Assembly (NCBI GenBank): GCA_032207245.1
Contig: CM063508.1
Coordinates: forward strand, 118,396,083 to 118,460,082
Reading direction: 5' to 3'
DNA length: 64,000 bases
Source of the DNA: Pardosa pseudoannulata
Taxonomy: Eukaryota > Arthropoda > Arachnida > Araneae > Lycosidae
Part shown: piece after piece, positions 40,190 through 64,000 of the stretch
How the letters are laid out: every line of letters starts with the position of its first letter
Numbering within the stretch: position 1 is the stretch's first letter
The notes under the pieces: generated by a model
What the model was told of the DNA's origin: nothing
The model's input: only the letters and a program-made list of their open reading frames with translations
The model's database searches: none
Program-made: the position numbers and the translations under genes

Positions 40190-40479
40190 CAGTTCTCAAA
40201 CTTTGATCACTGTGGCACCATTGTCAGACTAAAAAAAAATTTACAGCATAGCTACATTTAAAAGTTTTGAACACAATAAAAAAGAAAATACAGTGCAAAT
40301 TTAAGGCTTATTTGTCCTTAATGAAATGAATGAAACTGGATAAATATTTTATTATTCTTGATAACCATGTACCATGATACCATTACCATGTACTATGTTA
40401 CCATTACCTTGAGTACCATGGCATTCCTGGCATATGCTTGGGGCATTCCAGGGTTCCGTGGCACCCAGTTTGAGAACTA
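40190..40479. mobile_element. hAT-type MITE remnant
   Basis: The left end CAGTTCTCAAACTTTG and right end CAGTTTGAGAACT are inverted. Both are followed inward by gtggcacc-like words. No target duplication is clear. Confidence 0.5.
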
Positions 40480-41042
40480 TAACTCTAACATATCATATAA
40501 TAATAATAAAATAAGAAAATATTACTGAAAATAGTTGTACACCATTTTATAATTAAAAAAGCATATTTCACAAAACAAAAAAAAAATATTTATGAACACA
40601 AATCTGGGGTGAAAAATAAACACTAGAGTTAAAATAAGTTTTCAATTTTATCTTTTAATAAGTACGTCAAAACAAAAGAAGAAAATAAAGTGCAAATTTA
40701 AGGCTTATTTGTCCTCACTGAAATGAATGAAAATGGATAAATATTTTATTATTCTTGATAACCATGTACCATGTTACCATTACCTTGAGTACCATGGCAT
40801 TTCTGACATATGCTTGGGGCATTCCAGGATTTTGTGGCACCCAGTTTGAGAACTGTAACTCTAACATATCATATAATAATAATAAAATGAGAAAATATTA
40901 CTGAAAATAGTTGTACACCATTTTATAATAAAAAGCATATTTCACAACACAGAAAAAAATATTTATGAACACAAATCTGAGGTGAAAAATAAATACTAGA
41001 GTTAAAATAAGTTTTCAATTTTATCTTTTAATAAGTACGTCT
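40279..41042 (+). repeat. Tandem duplication, ~397-bp period
   Basis: The segment gtgcaaatttaaggcttatt through tttgagaact to aataagtacgtc occurs at about 40279-40668 and again at 40680-41042, with few differences. It includes the right half of the hAT remnant. Confidence 0.85.
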
Positions 41043-42107
41043 AGTATAGCTAGTAAAATGGAGTTTAAAAATAATTTTATTTCTGACAATTATAAAAATG
41101 CTGAAGGAAAAATGAATAAATACTTTATCGCCTAAAATGTTTTAGGTTAATATGAAATTATTCTATGTTTTAGTTAAATATATATCTCAAATTATTAAAT
41201 AGCAAAATATTAATAAATAGACATGCACAAAGATTAAATAGATATATATAAAATTCCATTTTGCATAGTATTTAGAAAACATAAAAAATGTACTTTTTAA
41301 CAATACCACATCTGCTAAACTTAATAATAAAATTCTAATTAAAATGCCTTGAATAGATAAAGTCCAATTACAAAGAAACTTTTGTTCACTATTATTAAAC
41401 CTTCAGTTATCAACAACTTAATTGTTAAAAGTTTATATAAAGTATATAAGTATAAATTAAAAGAGAAAAAATAATTTCTTTAAACTATGACATCATTATT
41501 TAAAACAGATATTCCTAAAAGATTGCTTGCTAGCAATATATAGAAGAAGCTGTGAATATATGACTATATTTCATCAAAAAATCAGTTTTAAGGAGGAATT
41601 TTATGAAATTTAATTGTATTCTAGAAATATCCAATAGAATTTGAATGAGGAGTTCCAATAGAAAAAAAATATTTCAAACAAACTCAAGCATTTTGATGCA
41701 TTACAGCTTTGGCAATAGAGCTAAATATTAGTTACATTTATTGATATATTATTTTAAGTAGTTATATCACAGATTGCTATGTAAGAAAATTTTCCACATT
41801 ATTTTACTTTGTTTTGATGTGGAGTTCAATAAAAAATAGTTGTCTGACTCTTTGAAACTTGCCAAATAAAATTACACTATTTCAAAATATATTACATTCA
41901 ATAACAATACACTTTCATCAAGTAAGGCACCTCTTAGAATCCAGATATTTAATCTCATCATATGAATGAAACTTAAATTTTCAACATAGCAAGAATTCTT
42001 TATGAATGCATTATTATAATTGTGAGTTACAAGCATCATACAATTTAAATTTCTTTATACAACACAGTAAGTAAATGTAACACTTTCATAGATGACATAT
42101 ATTACAA
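41043..42107. other. AT-rich DNA, nothing recognised
   Basis: No gene or defined repeat was seen. Confidence 0.4.
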
Positions 42108-42811
42108 CAGGCGTCAGCAACTTTTTTTTTTGGTTATGAGTTAAAATCAACCAAAATGTTAGTATTAAGAAGAGATTTTGGGTCGGTAGTATTTTCATTT
42201 TTAAGATAGTCTTAAAACAACATAAGAATAAAACATTAAAAATCAAAACAAAAATTTTAATTACTATAAAAACAAACGGCTTGAATTAACTTTATATAAA
42301 TGTTCTTTTCAATACAATGTTATACACAGACTTCTTTCTTGTAGTAGGGGGTAGAAATCTTTGTATGTGACTGCCTTGGATATTTGTCTAAATATATAAT
42401 ATAAGCACATATTTCAGTATTATTAGACAAAAATATAAGACAAATGTGTAAGCCACCGTAAATTTTTTATGGTAAAAAGTTATAAAAATTCATGGACCTT
42501 TATTTTCAGTTCATTAGTTTGTGGGGTGAGATCTGAAATCCTGTATGCCACTTGTTTGATATCAATGACTCTCTTGAAGTTGAATTTGTGACATTAATTT
42601 AATCATGTCAAAATTATAGTTAGAAATCTTAAGACTAATGCAGGACATTTAAATTTTTGGTAGCTAAGCTGCTCCTACTTTTACTTAAAACAAACTCTAT
42701 AACATACCTTTATTTCATATATTATACTTATTTTGAGAACTAAAGTGGGTTACTTGGCAATTATCAAAAAGATCAATTTGTGACCCTCGGATAATAAGTT
42801 GTTGATGCCTG
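42108..42811. mobile_element. hAT-type non-autonomous element
   Basis: The ends CAGGCGTCAGCAACTT and AAGTTGTTGATGCCTG are inverted with two mismatches in 16. The flanking 8-mers tattacaa and ctttataa match at 5 of 8. No transposase was seen in the 704 bp. Confidence 0.7.
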
Positions 42812-43158
42812 CTTTATAACTTCAGTTGAATAAAATCTTTTAGACTAATAGTTTATGAATAGAATTACAAAAATAATTCTTAAATTTTTAAATTAACTAG
42901 TATTAAGTTTAAAAAGTGTGTAAAAATGAGCATTCTTATAAAAAACTAACACTATCGGTTTTACTATTTTACTATTTTTATAGTTGATCTTGATTTTGGG
43001 AAGCAAATATGATGAATGCTTAAATTATTTCAGACAGCAGAAAAGTGTATGAATAGTAGAAGGAAAAATATAAAAGGTGAGCAACTTTTCTATTTAGTTC
43101 ATCTTTTTATGAAATTCAAAACATACAATTAATTGCTTCACCTATAAAAACTTGCTTT

Positions 43159-43190
43159 ACAATGGGTATTGATTTTACAATACCCATTGT
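43159..43190. repeat. Perfect 12-bp inverted repeat
   Basis: ACAATGGGTATT (43159-43170) pairs with AATACCCATTGT (43179-43190) over an 8-nt loop. Confidence 0.75.
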
Positions 43191-44044
43191 TCAATTATTT
43201 AATCTTTAGAAGAAAAAAAGGTTTAAATAATCTATCACATCAAAAGCACTTCTAAAAATCAATTTAAAGTAGTTAAATTATGAATACACATAAACTATTT
43301 ATTACCTAGGGTATTTATAAAGCCAATATCTCTATTAGATTTATTAAAATTCTTTAAAATGAACATTTTATTCAAAATGGTTTGGATAATGTTGAGATAT
43401 AAAAATCACAGAAGCTGACAAGTTTCAAGAGCCAAACATTAATCACAACAGTATCTACATCTCATAATTTAACAATAAATATTTCTATAATTTTATGCAA
43501 CAGTACTACCTATATGTGTAAAAATATAATTTTACTGAGCTTATAAAGATCTAGATCAGAGGTTCTCAAAGTTTCTATTCAAGTAAGTACTTTCTATTAA
43601 ATTAAGTACCTTAACAAAAAATGCACACATTTATGAAAAAAATAGAAGCCCTTTTTTTAAACTTACAGCATTTTTAATTTGCATTTTAAATCCCCTACCC
43701 ATTTTTTAATTGATGATAATGATTATATTTTAGGTTTTATAACACAATTATGAGGTATAGAAAAACTATAATTCTTTTGTTTTTAAAATTTATTGACATT
43801 TATAAAAATATAAAATTAATATTTTAAATTTTTCATTTAGTTAGTTTCCTATAAAGTAATCTTTATTTTATGCAGTACATTTATCCATTTCAAATCTTGA
43901 AACAGTTCATCGTTGTTCTTCATTAACAGAAATAATTCACCATTTAAGAGAATCAAGTCAGGCTTGGCATCTTGGAAATACCAATGAAAATCAGACACAG
44001 TAAATGATTTCTGATAATTGACACTAATCACTAATTATTAAAAA

Positions 44045-44761
44045 CTAGCTGCTTCGCACCCAGCCTTTGGCCTGGGTAATAAATGTTTCCGAGTAATAAA
44101 AATATCGTCAAGATAAAATATAAAATTTGTATTTACCAAGTAATAAAAATCTAGTTTAAAATATTAAACCTATAGCAATAATTTAGTTTTTGTTTAAGAA
44201 ATAGCAACTGCAAAATGCAAACAATTTTGATAGATCATGGCAAGTTTATAATTATTGAATAGAAAATTCTCGCCAAGATAATAAAATAGAAAAAGATCAT
44301 GCTTTTCTAAAAAATAAGGGTTTAGCATTTAGAAGATGCGAAAAGAAAATAATCTCATGTACATATATATGTATTACATATGTACTCATGTATTATACTA
44401 TCATAAACATATACATTTACACTTGATATGTAATAGCAAAGATATAATTTTGTGTTACTCAATTACCAAATATCAGGCGAAAATGATGCTAACATTCAAT
44501 AACACTGTCATTTTTTGACGCCAACTCAGCAATGGAGCTGCATGTGCCGCAAAATTAAACTGGTATTTTGGTCGGTTTTTTTATATCTTTTGAACTAATT
44601 GGAATATCGAAACGTGAATGGGTGAAATGACTTCCCCGGATCGTTCCGCATCTTTTGTTACCTTTGGCTGCCTTCTGCGTCCAGCAGTTTGTAAGGAGAT
44701 ACACGCACATAGATAGATAGATAGATAGATAGAAACAATCATATTTTAATATATAAGAAGA
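44045..44761 (-). mobile_element. Non-autonomous Helitron
   Basis: On the minus strand it starts TCTTCTTATATATTAAAA after an A and ends with the hairpin CCAGGCCAAAGGCTGG, then GTGCGAAGCAGCTAG before a T. The TC start, the 3' hairpin plus CTAG and the A/T insertion site are the Helitron hallmarks. A TATC microsatellite lies near the 5' end. Confidence 0.8.
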
Positions 44762-45057
44762 TAAAACAGAATTAGCTTACTAAATGTTATTCATTACAAT
44801 AGGAATTAGATATGATGCTTTCAGTAATGAAGTTCATTTGTTCTTAAATTCTACTGCTGATGTGTGTTTTTATAGTCATTCAGAAAACAGTAGGCGGCAG
44901 TCTAATTAGCTCCATGTGACAAAAACTAGCTATAACATTTCAATCCAGTCCATTTTAATATGTTGATTTATTTAATTCATATATAAAACAATCATAATTG
45001 GCTTTGTTTCTACTGTGAATTATAAGAAACATATTTCTTAAACGATTTTTCCAATTG

Positions 45058-45061
<4 letters not shown>

Positions 45062-45101
<40 letters not shown>
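45062..45101. repeat. (TA)n microsatellite
   Basis: A TA run that ends at the TC start of the next element. Confidence 0.9.
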
Positions 45102-45104
<3 letters not shown>

Positions 45105-46250
45105 TATACTATAATACGAGGAATGGTTGTCAAGTCGAAAATCGCCCCAGAATTAATAAACTGTAGTAAACTTGGGGATCTGGGGTTTTTGGTTACGAGG
45201 AATCGATTGGCATCGGTTTTGACGCGCTAAGGTCACGTAGTTCGGCGCTACAGATAGGGCCGGGTTCGAACCCCGGTGCGGGCAAATTTTTTTCTCATGC
45301 GTCCAAACCAAGTGAAAATTGGTACCCGGGGGTTTTCGACCACGAGGAATCGATTGGCTGTAGTTCTGACGAATTAATAATAATAATAATAATAATAAAA
45401 TTCTTTATTGATTTGTCTTTATTCCTTGATATCGGTTTCCATTTTTATTTTCTATCAACTCTAAATATTAAATTAATGTAGCAAAGTATATATAACACAT
45501 AAACGATATAGTAAAAAAAAATAATGCAAACAAAAATTTTGAAAACCAACCACAAAAAATTAAAAAATAATGCTTCACTAACGTGCCGAAACAACCTCGT
45601 CGTTCAATTTCCAAAGCCACACTAAACACAGAGCATATAACTTATCAAAGTCCGTCGCTGCGTTACTGCGTCGTCGGCATACCAGCAGGTGCCGCTCTGA
45701 CGCGCCAGTGCGTTGGTGGCAGCGAACGTGTTAAGGAACTGATTTCGATTTCAAATCACCGTCAACAAAGTTCGACATTTCAACATTCATCAGATTTCAA
45801 GCTACATTTTCAACATGCAGAACGCACCTCTACATGAAATGCTTCAAGGAGCCGGAATTTTGGAACAACAAGCGATCAACTCAATTATACCCGCAAATGG
45901 ACAACTAGAAGATACCGTCATTGTCAGAATGCTTCTCCATTCAACACACTTCAATCTTTACACTGCTCACTTTGTACCATTTCTTTAATTGTATAATTTT
46001 TTGTTATCAATTACATTTTATTTTCTATGACTTTTCAAACTTTACCTTTGTATAGAATAGTTTCCTTTCCAAACAACTTTGTTTAGAATAGTTTACAATG
46101 GTGCACTTTAACCGGTTATCTTTTCACTAATGGTTTCACAAATTTTCTTATGGCATGTATTGTTTTGATAAATCACAACTGAAAATTTAAATCTTCGAGT
46201 TAGCTTCGATACCTGTTTTCTCCGAGCGGAGCTCGGTCACCCGGTACTAT
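45102..46250 (+). mobile_element. Helitron-like element with tRNA-like module and open frames
   Basis: It starts TCCTATACTATAATAC after a TA run and ends with the hairpin CCGAGCGGAGCTCGG (46222-46236), then tcacccggtactat. CTAT stands where CTAG is expected. A T-arm-like CCGGGTTCGAACCCCGG lies near 45252-45268, followed by a T run. The frames 45583-45837 and 45815-45988 are the least AT-biased part and may be captured sequence. Confidence 0.55.
45815..45988 (+). CDS. Unrecognised small ORF in Helitron-like element
   Basis: The frame starts MQNAPLHEMLQGAGILEQQA and ends TAHFVPFL with TAA. It overlaps the end of another frame (45583-45837, starting MPKQPRRSISKATLN) in a different register. Neither resembles a Rep/helicase part that I can name. 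Expression is unknown. Confidence 0.25.
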   Translation: MQNAPLHEMLQGAGILEQQAINSIIPANGQLEDTVIVRMLLHSTHFNLYTAHFVPFL

Positions 46251-46599
46251 GTAATAATATCAATATCTAAGCCCTAAAGCCTATTCCAAAATTATCCCTT
46301 TTCCCCATTTATTATTCTAGATCTTAATTTCTTCTCTTTATACTAACCATATTTCCCAGCCATCCAATTTAAACAAGGAAGTTTTCATTCCTTCAGCCAA
46401 ATCCCGAAATTCTTTCTATGATTCCCAAAACAGAAAATGATATTGCTGGCAATTTATAATGAGGATGCAATTACTCTCCCAGGAAAATTTGTAACGATCA
46501 GCAGTAATGCTCATCTGAAACGCCACACTTTAGCAGATGGCTCTAATCAAAGGTTACTTTCTATAAGAAAATAACAGTTGCCTCAGCATTTTTCCCACA

Positions 46600-46880
46600 A
46601 CCCTAAAACCACACATGGGTTTTGGTCGTCTCTCGCAGAAGGTTGGCGTTAGAGCGTTCTGACACCGTCCGGTTCAGACGCCTCTGGATTTTGTGCTATT
46701 TTTATCGGATGAAATAAAAGTTATGTTCGGCCACAATGACTGATGTGCTTTTTTCGAATAGATGATTAGCGGGATTCTTGGCAGCCCAGCATGCCCGGGC
46801 TTAGGAAAATAATAGGGGCAATTTTAAAATGAACTCATCAAGTATAAAGTAGGGGGCCAGTTGGTCCCCTATATGATTAC

Positions 46881-46914
<34 letters not shown>

Positions 46915-46960
46915 ATAAATTTTTAATTGAAAAAAAATCGTATTATAATTAGAAATACAT
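46600..46960 (+). repeat. Possible SINE-like segment and (TA)n tract
   Basis: The stretch ggttggcgttagagcg then ccggttcagacgcc looks like A- and B-box words. A ggggg-ccagttgg-tcccc hairpin follows near 46853, then TA repeats at 46881-46910. Confidence 0.3.
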
Positions 46961-48264
46961 ATTTACTCACATGAATTAATATTTTTAAACTTAACTAAAA
47001 GTTTCAAGTGAGATTTATTTAATCATATTATAACCATATTTCCTACCAATAGGTTTAACACAAAATACTCTGTAATAACAAAAGAAAGTTTGATAATTTT
47101 GTCTTGTACTGTAATATCAAGTTTTTACAGTGTCTTATTCATTTTCTGATAATTGATGCCAAAATGACAAATTAATATCAATATTAACTTTTTCTATTCA
47201 ATTGGTTAATAGACTATTGATGTGAACTAAAATAAAAGCAAAGAAAAAATCCAAAATTTTTCAAAGTAATGGATAGATAATTCAAATATATGTGAACAAT
47301 TTATTGAGCAAGAATGATTTTGGCTTGATACAGCATCAATGTACACAGAGGAAAATTAATATTAAAAAAAAAAAAAAAGTATTTAAGAATTGCACTTCTG
47401 AATAGAATCTACATAGAATGTACATAGTTTCTACACAGAATTCTTATATTTTTCTAAGATTAAAAATGTTCAAAGTATATAATGAAATAAATAATATAAC
47501 GTACACTAGAATGACTTTTTAAAAAGATAATATTGTAATAAAATTTCTAAAATATGTTCCCCAGCTATGATTATACAAGAATTATCACAGACATTGATTG
47601 TTGTAAAATACTCTACTACATAGCTGTTCAACATCATGTTGCCAAAAGAAAAAAAGTATATGGTTACACACATAAAAAGTAATAATATAAAAATGAACTG
47701 CGTTTGAGAATCACTGATCTAGATCAAAACTAAGATATTTATATTTTGGTTTAAAAGACAAAAATTATGATCACAGAATTTTAGAATATATAACACTTTA
47801 ATTGCCCTTTTCAAAATGGAACAAAAAAAGTATTACTTAACAGTTTAATTTTAAATAGCATACAACAGCATAATTTAAAAATGAAAGATGCACTTACATC
47901 AAAATAGCAATTTATTTTAAAACAAAAAATTGGCAGTAACACTTTAAATATTTATCAATAGAAGATCCAATAGATTTTATCGAAATCTATGTGTGCTTTC
48001 AATAATACTGTAATATGGTTTAACTAATTAAATACTGAAATTTACTATAAACAAACAAAAATAACTGGATGAAAAGAGTCAATCAAACTACCATTTCAAT
48101 AATTTGAAGTATTGAAAGCAATAAAGTTTATGACTTTACTGGCATATTAATTAAAGTTTTTGCATAGGCCTTATATTATATATAATATATATGCATGTAC
48201 ACAAATTACTTTAAAGTAATTAAAAACAAAAAAGCATATGATCAGACTCATAAAAATTAAATGC

Positions 48265-48302
48265 TTTATTAAAACAGTTTAAAGATAAAATGTAGTTTAG
48301 AA

Positions 48303-48394
<92 letters not shown>

Positions 48395-48715
48395 CAGAAA
48401 TACCAATGTCAAATATAGATTTTACAACAGTGTTTCTTACAGCCCTGTTTTACAGCCAAAATAGCCAATTGGTAACAGATTACAACTTTTCATACACATA
48501 GTGAATTTAATATGTATTCTATAACAGAATTTCCAATTCTGTTATAAAAGTGTAAGACAGTGCTATTTTCTTTTGCTGTTCATGACACTTTCTCCAATAA
48601 CAAGGAAATTCGTTAAGAATACGGCATAGTAAAATTAAAACCTAATTATTTAAGTTGGAAAATACTGATGTAAATGCATCTTTAAATTGAAACTTAATAC
48701 CAACATATGAACAGT
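48265..48715 (-). other. Probable 3' UTR of AMPD with poly(A) signal
   Basis: The first clear AATAAA on the minus strand after the AMPD stop is at 48270-48265. The stretch holds a perfect 12-bp inverted repeat (48520-48531 and 48535-48546, 3-nt loop) and the (TA)n array at 48304-48393. The UTR end is inferred; no transcript data are available. Confidence 0.4.
48304..48393. repeat. (TA)n microsatellite
   Basis: An uninterrupted TA run of about 90 bp in the probable AMPD 3' UTR. Confidence 0.95.
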
Positions 48716-63370
<14,655 letters not shown>

Positions 63371-64000
63371 CTACAAATAAGACATTTTTAAAAAATTATT
63401 ATCTATATAAAGAATACAAGAAATAATTTGAAATACTTTTAACTATGTGACAGACATATATAGAATATAAAGCATTTAAAAATATTCAAATGAACTAAAA
63501 GATAAATAAGAAACAAAAGGAAGGAAATATCAATCAATGTGAAAAATTTGGAACTATCTAGTGCTTTATGTGATTATTTAATTTTATAATGTATTTTTCT
63601 CTAAAATAATCTAAACTTTAAATTATTCCACCACTTTTACTTACCTCTAGAGTAAAAAAAGTGCTATAATTTTTTTTTTTTTTACTTACATTTTAAGAGA
63701 AATATGAAATACTCATTTTGACTAGTTTCAATTTTACATTTGTTAGCACATACATGGAAACTTTGGACTGACAAGATCTATTTTGATCATCCCAGAATAA
63801 ATTTTGATTAATCGTTATGTTATGTCTGTATCTACATACATATCTAACATAACTGAAAAACAAGTAGGCATAATTTTTTCTTCAATAACTGCATTTTTCT
63901 GTATTTGCCTATACATGCCATTCAGAACTGTTAATAATGAACAATGGTATAAGACAATGTGACTCTTTGGATTGCTTACTTTTTAACATTACATTAGAAA
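63371..64000. other. AMPD intron running off the right edge
   Basis: AT-rich with a T run near 63669-63684. The exon that should precede VDTH was not found, so it lies beyond the window. Confidence 0.6.

Larger units (their letters stand above)
43557..47716. mobile_element. hAT element, 4.2 kb, with nested insertions
   Basis: The ends CAGAGGTTCTCAAAG and TTTGAGAATCACTG are hAT-like, and both sides carry the perfect 8-bp duplication ATCTAGAT (43549-43556, 47717-47724). Two Helitron-like elements and (TA)n tracts lie inside. No intact transposase was recognised. A 60-codon minus frame at 43849-44031 is unidentified. Confidence 0.8.

Overview
The window is strongly AT-rich animal nuclear DNA. 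It holds small exons with GT..AG introns, long (TA)n microsatellites, tRNA-derived SINE-like repeats and many decayed DNA transposons. The AT bias, SINE type and intron-rich genes suggest an invertebrate. A chelicerate such as a spider, or another arthropod, fits, but an AT-rich cnidarian cannot be excluded. There is no bacterial, plasmid or CRISPR content.

Only two protein-coding genes can be recognised. On the plus strand, from 27.6 to 32.9 kb, lie the first three coding exons of a TTC12-like gene (a dynein-arm assembly factor). A near-consensus RFX X-box sits just over 100 bp before its ATG. No exon of its TPR or armadillo part was found further right. On the minus strand, from 63.4 down to 48.7 kb, lie the last ten coding exons of an AMP deaminase (AMPD2-like). 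All ten join in frame and include the zinc/catalytic motifs; the 5' exons lie beyond the right edge. The two genes converge.

Layout: 0-3.7 kb AT-rich DNA with a 0.7-kb tandem duplication. 3.76-11.5 kb a degenerate tandem array of five 1.1-1.4-kb units with a conserved core. 11.9-12.9 kb a complete non-autonomous piggyBac element. 13-20 kb AT-rich DNA with microsatellites, a foldback repeat and a SINE. 20-23.2 kb a patch of more balanced composition without a recognised gene. 23.4-25.2 kb a SINE, a local duplication and a pogo/Tigger remnant. 25.5-27.1 kb (TA)n and a Helitron-like fragment. 27.6-32.9 kb TTC12-like exons with a piggyBac remnant and other repeats in the introns. 34.2-36.8 kb a non-autonomous element with 5-bp target duplications. 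37-43 kb several MITEs. 43.6-47.7 kb a 4.2-kb hAT insertion with two nested Helitron-like elements. 48.7-64 kb the AMP deaminase gene, whose introns hold a complete Helitron, a second copy of the 34-kb element, a SINE and a LINE-like tail.

The two genes have no evident functional link. Most of the window is a layered record of transposition, in which target-site duplications let several element boundaries be fixed to the base. I found no clearly new system. The best leads are the X-box, the headpiece-only TTC12, the repeat array with its conserved core, and the paired elements that carry opposed tRNA-like modules.
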